A stretch of 35,578 nucleotides of DNA. Source: Gammaproteobacteria bacterium UBA6724 (GTDB lineage: Bacteria > Pseudomonadota > Gammaproteobacteria > Pseudomonadales > Azotimanducaceae). Position numbers and translations under genes: made by a program. The notes beneath the pieces were generated by a model. That model made no database searches. It saw only the letters and a program-made list of their open reading frames with translations, and was not told the origin of the DNA. Location: contig DKIG01000030.1 of assembly GCA_002454165.1 (NCBI GenBank), positions 1 through 35,578 on the forward strand, given 5' to 3'. Shown here in pieces: positions 22,803 to 31,064 of the stretch. The stretch's first letter is position 1; every line of letters begins with the position of its first letter.

Positions 22803-25193
22803 TTGAAGCGCCCCTTAAAAATAACGATTATTGGCGGCGGTCCTGGTGGCCTCTACTTTGCGTTGCTGACCAAGAAGGCGCGTCCTGACTGGGAGATACA
22901 ACTTTTTGAACAAAATCGTGCCGACGATACCTTTGGCTTCGGCGTGGTGTTTTCCGATGACACCCTGGATGAATTCTTGTCGCGCGACCAGGAATCCTAC
23001 GAGCGGATTCGCGACAAGTTTGCCTACTGGGACGATATCGTCATTCATCGCAAGGGCGAGAAAATACGTTGTGAGGGCAATGGCTTCTGCGGTATTTCCC
23101 GCCTTGCGCTCCTGACCCTGTTGCAGGAACGTTGCCGTGAGGTCGGGGTGAAGATGACCTTTGAGACCCAGATAGAAGCGGCTGATCTGGAAACCAGATT
23201 TGCCGACTCGGATATTATTCTGGCGGCGGATGGCATCGCCTCAACAATTCGTGAGCATCACCAGGCGTCTTTTGCGCCGACCTGCGTAATGAAATCCAAC
23301 CGCTTCTGCTGGATGGGTTCAACTCGTCCGCTCCAGGACTTCACCTACTTCTTCAAAGAGACGCCCCAGGGTTTGATCTGTGCGCACACCTATCAATATG
23401 AGCCGGGCAAATCCACCTGGGTGTTTGAGATGTCCGACGACTGTTGGCGAGGTTGGGGTTTTGAAGCATTAAATGAAGACCACTCCAAACAAAAACTGGA
23501 AGCTATCTTTGCCGATGAATTGCAAGGGCATTCGCTGAGCCTTAACCGCTCCCTGTGGCGGCAGTTCCCGCGTATCTTTTGTAACCATTGGTATCACAAC
23601 AAGATTGTTATTCTGGGGGACGCCAAGGCATCGGCGCATTTTTCCATCGGCTCGGGCACGAAGCTGGCGATGGAGTGTGCCATAGGGTTGCACGATGCGG
23701 TGCTTGAACATGCGGAGCAGAGTGTGCAAAAGGCATTTCAAACCTACGATGACCTGCGCCGCACGCCGGTGCAAATCGTGCAGCACAATGCTGATGTGTC
23801 CCTTGCCTGGTTTGAGCACATGCAGCGCTCTTGGGATATGGACCCGATGCAGTTTGCGATGGTGGTGATGTGCCGCTCCAAATCCATTACCTATGACAAG
23901 TTGATCATGCGTGATCCTGCTTTTGTCGAGAAGGCTGACACGGAATGGTACCAACGTTATTTTGAGCAGACCGGCTACGACTACCGCCAGAGTCGACCAA
24001 CACCCATGTTTACCAAATTCAGATTGCGCGACCTGGAGTTGCGTAACCGGGTGGTGATGTCGCCCATGGCCCAGTATTCCGCCGATGAACAGGGGAATCT
24101 GACGGATTGGCATTTTGTGCACTACGCCAGCCACGCAACAGGTGGTATGGCAATGCTCTACACCGAAATGACCTGTCCATCGCCCGAGGCAAGAATTAGC
24201 CTGGGGTGCGCCGGCATCTGGACCGACAAACAGGAAGCGGACTGGAAGCATATTGTGGATTTTGTCCACCAGCATACGGATACCAAAATATGTATGCAGA
24301 TGGGGCACTCTGGACGCAAGGGTTCAACTCAGTTGGGCTGGGAGGAGATGGATTATCCCATTGCTGAATCCGGGAAGAATTGGCAAGTCTGTTCAGCCTC
24401 ACCAATTCCCTATTTTGAGGGTAGCTCCCAGTTACCCCAGATGCTTGACCCTGCTGGCATGGACAGGGTGGTCACCGACTTTTGCGGTGCCACGGAACGC
24501 GCCTGCCGCGCTGGCTTTGATATGCTGGAACTTCACTGTGCCCACGGCTATCTGCTGGCGTCTTTCTTGTCGCCCCTGACCAATCAGCGACATGACGAAT
24601 TCGGCGGCAGTGTTGACAATCGTTTACGCTTCCCCCTGAGAGTCTTTACAGAGATGCGTCGCATTTGGCCCCAGTCCCGGCCCATGTCGGTGCGTATTTC
24701 CGCCTGCGACTGGAAGCCGGACGGTATTACCGAAGCGGATATCCTTACCATCGCTAAAGCCTTTCATGACGCCGGTTGTGATTTGATTGATGTCTCGGCA
24801 GGGCAGACAGTCCCGGATCAGGCACCAGTCTATGGTCGCATGTTCCAGGTGCCTTTCTCCGAGATGATTCGCAACGCGCCGGCCAGTACTCTGGAGCATG
24901 TGCCAAGTATGGTCACCATGGCAGTGGGGAATATCACCGATGCCGGGCAGGTGAATACGATTTTACACACCCGCCGGGCAGACCTGGTAGCCATTGGACG
25001 CCCGCATCTGTGGAATCCATATTTTACCCGAAACGCTGCCGCCAGCTACGGTGTTACAGTGGAACAGGCATGGGAGAAACAATATCTTGCCGGTCAGCAG
25101 CAGGCATACACCGTCCTTGCCAGAGACCGGGAAGAGCAGTTGGAATTGCAGCGGAAGGCGAAGCCCAAGCGACATTACAAGGAGTCGCACTAG
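22803..25193 (+). CDS. Fused FAD monooxygenase/OYE-like reductase (2-aminobenzoyl-CoA monooxygenase/reductase type)
   Basis: A 796-residue bifunctional flavoenzyme. Residues 1-390 are a group A FAD monooxygenase: IIGGGPGGLYFALL, TFGFGVVFSDDTL, LAADGIAS and VILGDAKASAHFSIGSGTKLAME. From about residue 401 (MFTKFRLRDLELRNRVVMSPM) a complete Old Yellow Enzyme FMN barrel follows, with HYASHATGGMAML and LLASFLSPLTNQRHDEFGGS. This architecture is that of 2-aminobenzoyl-CoA monooxygenase/reductase and of salicylyl-CoA 5-hydroxylase/oxidoreductase, which hydroxylate a CoA-bound aromatic ring and then, in the former, reduce it to break aromaticity. The start is a TTG at 22803 with GAGGAAA about eight bases upstream; the FAD motif begins at residue 9, so an earlier start is unlikely. 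Confidence 0.93.
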   Translation: MKRPLKITIIGGGPGGLYFALLTKKARPDWEIQLFEQNRADDTFGFGVVFSDDTLDEFLSRDQESYERIRDKFAYWDDIVIHRKGEKIRCEGNGFCGISRLALLTLLQERCREVGVKMTFETQIEAADLETRFADSDIILAADGIASTIREHHQASFAPTCVMKSNRFCWMGSTRPLQDFTYFFKETPQGLICAHTYQYEPGKSTWVFEMSDDCWRGWGFEALNEDHSKQKLEAIFADELQGHSLSLNRSLWRQFPRIFCNHWYHNKIVILGDAKASAHFSIGSGTKLAMECAIGLHDAVLEHAEQSVQKAFQTYDDLRRTPVQIVQHNADVSLAWFEHMQRSWDMDPMQFAMVVMCRSKSITYDKLIMRDPAFVEKADTEWYQRYFEQTGYDYRQSRPTPMFTKFRLRDLELRNRVVMSPMAQYSADEQGNLTDWHFVHYASHATGGMAMLYTEMTCPSPEARISLGCAGIWTDKQEADWKHIVDFVHQHTDTKICMQMGHSGRKGSTQLGWEEMDYPIAESGKNWQVCSASPIPYFEGSSQLPQMLDPAGMDRVVTDFCGATERACRAGFDMLELHCAHGYLLASFLSPLTNQRHDEFGGSVDNRLRFPLRVFTEMRRIWPQSRPMSVRISACDWKPDGITEADILTIAKAFHDAGCDLIDVSAGQTVPDQAPVYGRMFQVPFSEMIRNAPASTLEHVPSMVTMAVGNITDAGQVNTILHTRRADLVAIGRPHLWNPYFTRNAAASYGVTVEQAWEKQYLAGQQQAYTVLARDREEQLELQRKAKPKRHYKESH

Positions 25194-25282
25194 TCGTGAT
25201 AGCATCGGCAGAAGTAGATGCCAACTGTTGTGAGCGGCATTGCCCGCACTAAAACCAATACCAACATTTAGAGAGGAGAGTA

Positions 25283-27760
25283 ATGCTGAGGGGGACAACT
25301 AGTTTGAGAAAATATAACGCAATCTACTTGCAACAGGTTGCTCTTTTTGGTCTGAGCCTGCTGATGTCATCAACGATCCTGGCGGCGGTGCTGGAAGAGG
25401 TGGTGGTGACGGCGCACAAGCGAGAACAAAGTCAGCAGGATGTGGGCGTTGCCATTACTGCTTTCACTGGAAGTCAACTTGAGGCACTGGGGATAGAGGA
25501 AAGTTTTGATGTAGCGACCGTGACGCCCGGGGTACATATCAGTGGCAATCTAGCTGGGCAGAATGTGCAATTTTCCATACGGGGCGTGACCCAGAATGAC
25601 TTCAATGATGTGATTGAAGCCCCGAACGCTGTGTATCTTGATGAGGGATATCTAGCCGTTGCCCAAGCCCAAACCTTTACTCTGTTTGATATTGAGCGGG
25701 TGGAGGTGTTGAAGGGTCCCCAAGGCACCCTCTTTGGTCGTAATGCTACGGGCGGGTTGGTGCATTACTTTTCCAGGAAACCAAATCCTAATGAGTTTGA
25801 AGGCTATGTTGATGTGACTTATGGCGAGTTTTCTAGCAAGGCAAATGCTGGCAAGGTAACCATTGAAGCCGCACTTAGTGGTCCCTTGTCGGACACATTT
25901 GCCGGACGTTTTGCCTTCAAAAGAAATGACCAAGACGGCTACTTGAAGAATCGGTATCCCGACAATGCTTTCGGTGGTCAGAGCCTTGGTCTCTCTGACA
26001 GTAACGCGCCCGGCAAAGAGGCGGGTGATGACCTGGGAAGTGATGAGACCATTGCCAGTCGGAGTAGCCTGTTGTTCCAGCCAAATGAGAAGTTGGAAAT
26101 CCACCTGGCATACAACTACGCCAACTCCGAGGTTAGCACAGGACCCTATCAATCCATTTCCACCATAGCAGTGTTCAATGACCTGCAGACTGAGGGTGGT
26201 GAAGTCATTAATGTGATTGATACCCCGTCTGATGAGACCAGGGAAAGTATTGTTTCAGGTACCGCTCAGGATGGTGGCTCGGATAGAGGAGACAGCGGCA
26301 CTTTTGCAAATGTGGCACCTCGTCCGGTGCCTGGCGGTGACTTTTTTGGTTATTTAGATCCGGACGGTGACGACTTTACATTTTCTGGTGACTTCGCGTT
26401 TGGCGATCAGGGGAAATTCAAGACCTGGGGCATCAATAGCCGGATTATCCTGGAACTGGCAAGCGGCAAGACGCTGACTGCTGTGACCGACTATAAGGAG
26501 TATGAAAAGCTGTTGTTTATTGATGTGGACTCAGCACCGGTCAATCAACTGGCGAATTATGCAGCGACTGATTCCAGCAGTTTTACCCAAGAGTTTCGAT
26601 TAAACAGTGAAACTGAAACGACACGCTGGGTCCTCGGTATCTTTTATTTGAACATTGACAACGATTCCGACAATGGTCTCAAGGGTCCCGATAACAGTCT
26701 ACCGCTGGTTTTTGGCGCCTTCCCGCCACATTTTACCAACGGAGGAGACATAGCGGTTGATGCCCAATTACAAACCGATTCCTGGTCTCTATTCGGACAG
26801 ATGGAATGGGACCTGACGACCAGGCTGACCCTGCTCACCGGCTTGCGCTTCATCAGAGAAAAGAAAGATTACGACATGGCACAGGGGCTCTATGCATCCA
26901 TCAGCCCCCACAAGATCCATCAGGGTGACCGAGTAACATTGAATGCCTACAAGGCTGATTCTTCTGACATTATCTGGACCGGAAAACTGCAACTGGACTA
27001 TCACTTGAATGACGATTTATTCCTGTATGCCGGTGTGAACCGGGGTGTCAAGGCGGGCAGTTTTAACGCGCCCCTGGCGGGGACCTTCTTCAATTTGCCG
27101 AACGGCAATGCAGATATACCCTATGAGGAAGAAGTCCTAATCAATTATGAGGCGGGGTTCAAATCCACCCTGTTTGGTGGCACTACCCGCCTGAATGGTG
27201 CTATCTATTATTATGATTACAGGGACTATCAGAGCTTCCTCTTCACCGGTGTCGGGGGCGTGGTAATCAACAACGATGTGACCAACATGGGAGTGGAGAT
27301 TGACTTGCAATCTACGCCTGTTGAAGGTCTGGATCTGTTATTCAGCGTCGCCCTCTTTGATGTAGAGGTAGAGGATGTTCCTCTGAGGGTAGGTTCTCTC
27401 ATTACCAAGGATGTCCAACCCACCTATGCGCCCGAGTTGCAAGCCACAGCACTGGTACGTTATCAGTGGGCTGGTCTGGGGGGCATCCTGGCGGTCCAAG
27501 GGAATATCAGTTATTCCGATGAGTTTTATTACAATCTCCGTAACTTTGATGCCGATAAATTCGACAGTTATGTCCTGTCCAATGCCAGAGTGTCCTGGGC
27601 CAACACCCAGGATACCTGGGATGTTGCGTTGATGGTGCGCAACCTGACCGATGAGCGGGCTGGCGTTCAGGGTTTTGACCTGGCGACTCTGTGCGGCTGT
27701 AATGAAGTGGCTTACCGTGCCCCTCGCTGGTACGGGCTCAAGGTCAAGCGTAGATTTTAG
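25283..27760 (+). CDS. TonB-dependent outer-membrane receptor
   Basis: An 825-residue receptor for energised uptake of a large or scarce substrate. Residues 1-34 are a signal peptide (LFGLSLLMSSTILA), followed by the TonB box EEVVVTAHKREQSQQDVG. The plug domain has ATVTPGVHISG, SIRGVTQNDF, and IERVEVLKGPQGTLFGRNATGG; the C-terminal barrel ends in YRAPRWYGLKVKRRF with the terminal aromatic residue required for assembly. The sequence is of the FecA/CirA-like group common in marine and environmental bacteria; relatives import siderophores or organic ligands, so the substrate is open. GAGGAG lies four bases before the ATG. Position between the flavoprotein and the GMC pair suggests it imports their substrate. 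Confidence 0.95.
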   Translation: MLRGTTSLRKYNAIYLQQVALFGLSLLMSSTILAAVLEEVVVTAHKREQSQQDVGVAITAFTGSQLEALGIEESFDVATVTPGVHISGNLAGQNVQFSIRGVTQNDFNDVIEAPNAVYLDEGYLAVAQAQTFTLFDIERVEVLKGPQGTLFGRNATGGLVHYFSRKPNPNEFEGYVDVTYGEFSSKANAGKVTIEAALSGPLSDTFAGRFAFKRNDQDGYLKNRYPDNAFGGQSLGLSDSNAPGKEAGDDLGSDETIASRSSLLFQPNEKLEIHLAYNYANSEVSTGPYQSISTIAVFNDLQTEGGEVINVIDTPSDETRESIVSGTAQDGGSDRGDSGTFANVAPRPVPGGDFFGYLDPDGDDFTFSGDFAFGDQGKFKTWGINSRIILELASGKTLTAVTDYKEYEKLLFIDVDSAPVNQLANYAATDSSSFTQEFRLNSETETTRWVLGIFYLNIDNDSDNGLKGPDNSLPLVFGAFPPHFTNGGDIAVDAQLQTDSWSLFGQMEWDLTTRLTLLTGLRFIREKKDYDMAQGLYASISPHKIHQGDRVTLNAYKADSSDIIWTGKLQLDYHLNDDLFLYAGVNRGVKAGSFNAPLAGTFFNLPNGNADIPYEEEVLINYEAGFKSTLFGGTTRLNGAIYYYDYRDYQSFLFTGVGGVVINNDVTNMGVEIDLQSTPVEGLDLLFSVALFDVEVEDVPLRVGSLITKDVQPTYAPELQATALVRYQWAGLGGILAVQGNISYSDEFYYNLRNFDADKFDSYVLSNARVSWANTQDTWDVALMVRNLTDERAGVQGFDLATLCGCNEVAYRAPRWYGLKVKRRF

Positions 27761-27802
27761 TTTGATGTATGCGGGCTCATCATCCTTGCAGAAAATTTCA
27801 AT

Positions 27803-28369
27803 ATGATGACTAATCCGTCCCGGCGCCGTTTTATTGCCGCAGGCGGGGTTGGGCTCCTCAGCTTTGTGGTGGGCGACAGCTGTTTGCGCATCTCGCCCGC
27901 CGAGGCAAGGTACAAGAAACTTCCCTTGGGCAATCTGAATGCAACTCAGGCCAGCGCGCTTGAGCGGCTGGGTGATGCCCTGGTGCCGGGTGCTGCTGAT
28001 AGCGGCTTGGTTTACTTTCTTGATCAGCAACTCTCGACATCAACGGAAGACTGCATGCTGATGATTCGTTATCTGGGCGTCGCGCCACCCTACAAGGATT
28101 TTTACATTCAATCATTGGCAGCCTTGGAGACGGCTTGCCTGAGACGCTATCAGAAAGACTCTGCTCAGTTGTCGGCAAGCCAGGTAGCGCAGCTGATTGA
28201 CGCCCTGCTCAGTGGTAGCCTTCTTGACTGGCAACAGAGTTTACCGGCTGCCTTCTTTGCCTTTGTCCTGCGTAGTGACGCCAGCGATGTGGTGTATGGC
28301 ACCGAGGCAGGTTTTGACCGTCTCGGCATACCCTACATGGCACATATCCCGCCGCCAGCACCCTGGTAA
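27803..28369 (+). CDS. Tat-exported gluconate-2-dehydrogenase-subunit-3-like protein
   Basis: A 188-residue small subunit. The N-terminus carries a twin-arginine signal (SRRRF at 6-10) followed by IAAGGVGLLSFVVG and a possible cleavage after AEA. The mature part resembles the subunit-3 family: LGDALVPGAADSGLVYFLDQQLS, a central helix-rich segment and a C-terminal GTEAGFDRLGIPYMAHIPPPAPW like the last residues of small subunits of membrane-associated GMC dehydrogenases. It probably carries its GMC partner, encoded 28 nt downstream, to the periplasm through the Tat system. ATG at 27803 or 27806. Confidence 0.82.
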   Translation: MMTNPSRRRFIAAGGVGLLSFVVGDSCLRISPAEARYKKLPLGNLNATQASALERLGDALVPGAADSGLVYFLDQQLSTSTEDCMLMIRYLGVAPPYKDFYIQSLAALETACLRRYQKDSAQLSASQVAQLIDALLSGSLLDWQQSLPAAFFAFVLRSDASDVVYGTEAGFDRLGIPYMAHIPPPAPW

Positions 28370-28397
28370 TCTGCTCATGACAGGAGGCAGTGAAAAA

Positions 28398-29978
28398 ATG
28401 GTGCTTCTGGCAGATGCTGGGCAGGCTCTGGATGTCGTCATAGTCGGTTCGGGTGCGGCGGCAAGCGTGATGGCGGCGCTGCTGGCGGAAGCTGGTAAGT
28501 CGGTGTTGCTACTTGAAACCGGCGCTGAGCGCCAGTCGGCGAATATGATTAGTTCGCAAATCTGGGGGCGACGGATGAAATGGGGCGGGGAGCCAGTGCT
28601 TGATGCGGGCCGGCACTCAGTTGCCTACAATTTCAATATGGGGCGAGGCACAGGTGGCAGTGCCATGCACCAATACGCGGTATGGCCAAGGCTCCATCCA
28701 GCAGACTTCACACTTGCCAGTGATCATGGTGTTGGCTTGGACTGGCCCCTGGCATACGACGATCTGCGTCTGCACTATGACCGGGTGCAGCAGGAAGTAG
28801 GTATTTCTGGCGATGCGGCGGCGGAACACTGGCGTCCGGAAGGTGCTCCCTATCCGATGGGACCGGTGCCGACCTTCCCTCAGGGACGCATCATTGCCAG
28901 GGGGTTTGAGCGGCTGAACCTATCCACCTCACCCTTGCCACTGGCTATTAACTCTCGGGTCTATCAGGGGCGAGCCGCCTGCTTGTGGGACGGCTGGTGT
29001 GATGCCGGTTGTCCGATTGGTGCCTTGGCAAATCCGCTGGCGGTCTATTTACCCCGCGCCCAACAGGCTGGTGCAGTGTTGCGCCACAATGCGACCGTCA
29101 CCAGGGTCCTGACAGATAGGACCGACCGCCGTGCCCTAGGTGTTGAATATGTCCAGGCGAACGGAGAGGTTCGTCATCAATCTGCAGACCTGGTGGTGCT
29201 GGCAGCGAACCCGATCCAAAACCCGCGTATTTTATTTGCCTCAGGGACTCGTCGCTCCCCGACAGGTTTGGCGAACAGCAGTGGCAAGTTGGGTAACTAT
29301 TTGATGTCCCATCCCACCGTTTCGACCTTTGGGTTGTTTGTTGAGGAAACCTATAGCTACTATGGCCCGAAAGGCGGGCAGTTGTTATGTCAAGATGGCT
29401 ATCAGAAAGACCAGCATCAGGGTCATGCCTTTGGTAGTTACCAATGGATGATTGCCCAGGCATTAAAGCCCAACGATCTACTCGGGATTGCCAATAGCCG
29501 TCCTGAGCTGTACGGCACCAAACTCACTGAATTTATGGCACGCGCGGCACAACATATCGCCACCATGGCAACGGTCTGTGAGGGTCTGCCGATGCAGGAA
29601 AATCGGGTAGGCATCTCAGCTAAGAGCAAAGACAAATACGGCATGCCCCTGGCCGAGGTGACCCATAGCTTTGCGCCATCAAGCTTGGCACTGGTGGAAG
29701 AGGCTCGTCAGGAAGGTGAAGCGGTGTTTCGCGCGGCGGGTGCCACCGAGGTCTGGTCAAGCGGAGTCAACGCTATGCACATTATGGGTGGGACAGTAAT
29801 GGGGACATCGCCAGATGCTAGTGTGACTAACAGCTATGGTCAGACGCACGACATTCCCAATTTGGTCATAGCGGGTGCAGGGTTGTTTCCCACATCCGGT
29901 GGTGTTAATCCTACCTTTACAATCCATGCCCTTGCCCGGCGCGCTGCCACCTATCTGCTAGACCACTGGCCCGGCTAA
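28398..29978 (+). CDS. GMC-family FAD oxidoreductase
   Basis: The catalytic partner of the preceding small subunit. The FAD-binding motif VVIVGSGAAASVMAALLAEAGKSVLLLETG opens the protein. The cysteine-rich block CLWDGWCDAGCPIGAL is typical of membrane-bound alcohol/gluconate dehydrogenases. The catalytic histidine lies in NAMHIMGGTVMG, and the second residue in SGGVNPTFTIHALA. The start at 28398 is chosen because AGGAGG lies ten bases upstream; an ATG at 28377 is less well supported, and a start at 28197 would overlap the previous gene by about 170 bases. It lacks its own signal peptide, which agrees with export piggy-back on the Tat subunit. The substrate is an alcohol or aldose, otherwise unknown; no cytochrome subunit is seen in the window. 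Confidence 0.92.
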   Translation: MVLLADAGQALDVVIVGSGAAASVMAALLAEAGKSVLLLETGAERQSANMISSQIWGRRMKWGGEPVLDAGRHSVAYNFNMGRGTGGSAMHQYAVWPRLHPADFTLASDHGVGLDWPLAYDDLRLHYDRVQQEVGISGDAAAEHWRPEGAPYPMGPVPTFPQGRIIARGFERLNLSTSPLPLAINSRVYQGRAACLWDGWCDAGCPIGALANPLAVYLPRAQQAGAVLRHNATVTRVLTDRTDRRALGVEYVQANGEVRHQSADLVVLAANPIQNPRILFASGTRRSPTGLANSSGKLGNYLMSHPTVSTFGLFVEETYSYYGPKGGQLLCQDGYQKDQHQGHAFGSYQWMIAQALKPNDLLGIANSRPELYGTKLTEFMARAAQHIATMATVCEGLPMQENRVGISAKSKDKYGMPLAEVTHSFAPSSLALVEEARQEGEAVFRAAGATEVWSSGVNAMHIMGGTVMGTSPDASVTNSYGQTHDIPNLVIAGAGLFPTSGGVNPTFTIHALARRAATYLLDHWPG

Positions 29979-30020
29979 GGTTCACAGTAGTTGTCCAGAC
30001 ACTAATCAAGATCCCCTGAT

Positions 30021-30965
30021 ATGGCAGAAGAAAATATCATGACCGGAGTGGAACATTACGGGCTAGTTGGTGCAGGCGACGAAGCCGTGCGGCTCTGCTG
30101 GTTTGAATGGGGCGCCGAGTATCGGGCCTCGGGTACGACCCTGTTGGTGCATGCGACCGGTTTCCACGCCAGATGCTGGGACGAGATAATTCGGCACCTG
30201 GATGCTCGGCATGTGATTGCCGTTGACCTGAGAGGGCATGGACGAAGTGACAAGAAGGGTCCCTACGCCTGGGATCTATTCGGCAGAGATCTGACCTGTT
30301 TGGTTCAGGACCTGGCACTTGAGCAGTTGGTTGGTGTGGGGCATTCACTGGGTGGGCATCTGCTTAGCATAGTGGCAAGCAATCATCCAACGCGCTTCCA
30401 ACGCCTACTGCTCCTTGACCCGGTGATTTATGACCCGGCTATCTACCAGTCTCAGCATCAAGCGACCTGGCGGGATGAGCTTGAGGAGCATCCGGTGGCA
30501 AAACGTAATAATGTCTTTCCAGATTCGGACACCATGTTCAGGCGTTTCTATCAGCGGGCTTCCTATGCTTCCTGGCAGGATCCCGTCCTGCGTGACTATT
30601 GCGACTTTGGACTCTTACCTAATCCAGACGGTGCTGGCTATGTGCTTGCCTGTCCGCCGGCGGTGGAGGCAGCAATATACCGAGAGAGTATCGGCACGGA
30701 TGTTTATGACCGGGTCCGGCAGATTGAGACGCCTACACTGGTGCTCCGCGCCAAGGAGAGGGAGATGCCCCTGATGCAGACGGATTTCAATACTTCTCCC
30801 ACCTGGCCAGGTCTGGCGGCATGTTTTCCCAACGGCAGGGATGTGTATATGCCTGAGCTCACGCATTTTATCCCCATGCAGGCACCCGGTCTGGTCGCTG
30901 ACCTTCTTATCAACAAGAGTGTCAACAGGAGCGTCAACAGGAGCGTCAACAGGAGCAAGGTGTGA
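30021..30965 (+). CDS. Alpha/beta hydrolase
   Basis: A 314-residue hydrolase. The nucleophile elbow is GHSLGG at 107-112 (S109), the oxyanion region HATGFHARCWDEII, and VIAVDLRGHGRSDKKG is the usual strand-loop before the elbow. The late aspartate and the histidine (ELTHFIPMQAPGLV) are in place. It resembles carboxylesterases and haloperoxidase-like hydrolases, so an ester or thioester substrate is plausible. The C-terminus is extended by a repeat-coded tail (INKS followed by three VNRS) built from 12-bp units. It lies 42 nt after the GMC gene, same strand. A second ATG at 30039 is possible. Confidence 0.85.
   Translation: MAEENIMTGVEHYGLVGAGDEAVRLCWFEWGAEYRASGTTLLVHATGFHARCWDEIIRHLDARHVIAVDLRGHGRSDKKGPYAWDLFGRDLTCLVQDLALEQLVGVGHSLGGHLLSIVASNHPTRFQRLLLLDPVIYDPAIYQSQHQATWRDELEEHPVAKRNNVFPDSDTMFRRFYQRASYASWQDPVLRDYCDFGLLPNPDGAGYVLACPPAVEAAIYRESIGTDVYDRVRQIETPTLVLRAKEREMPLMQTDFNTSPTWPGLAACFPNGRDVYMPELTHFIPMQAPGLVADLLINKSVNRSVNRSVNRSKV
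30909..30956. repeat. 12-bp in-frame tandem repeat at the 3' end of the alpha/beta hydrolase gene
   Basis: Three identical units GTCAACAGGAGC (30921-30932, 30933-30944, 30945-30956) follow one diverged unit ATCAACAAGAGT (30909-30920). They encode I-N-K-S and three V-N-R-S, directly before the final K-V and the stop. Confidence 0.95.
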
Positions 30966-30968
30966 AAC

Positions 30969-30984
30969 CCCGGAGCCGTCCGGG
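30969..30984 (+). terminator. Possible transcription terminator hairpin without T-run
   Basis: CCCGGA (30969-30974) and TCCGGG (30979-30984) form a six-base-pair stem with loop GCCG, starting three bases after the hydrolase stop. An additional small inverted repeat CCTGAGTTCAGG follows. There is no T-run, so it may be an attenuating or mRNA-stabilising hairpin instead. Confidence 0.3.
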
Positions 30985-31064
30985 CCTGAGTTCAGGTGTT
31001 TATTGCCCGTAGCACTTTGGTAAGATAGCCGCTTTCAGCCTTAGCCAGATTAGAGGAATCATCC

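Noticed and set aside
28197..28397. Upstream extension of the GMC gene
   Set aside because: It would overlap the Tat small-subunit gene in another frame. The AGGAGG before 28398 and the FAD motif soon after favour the shorter form.
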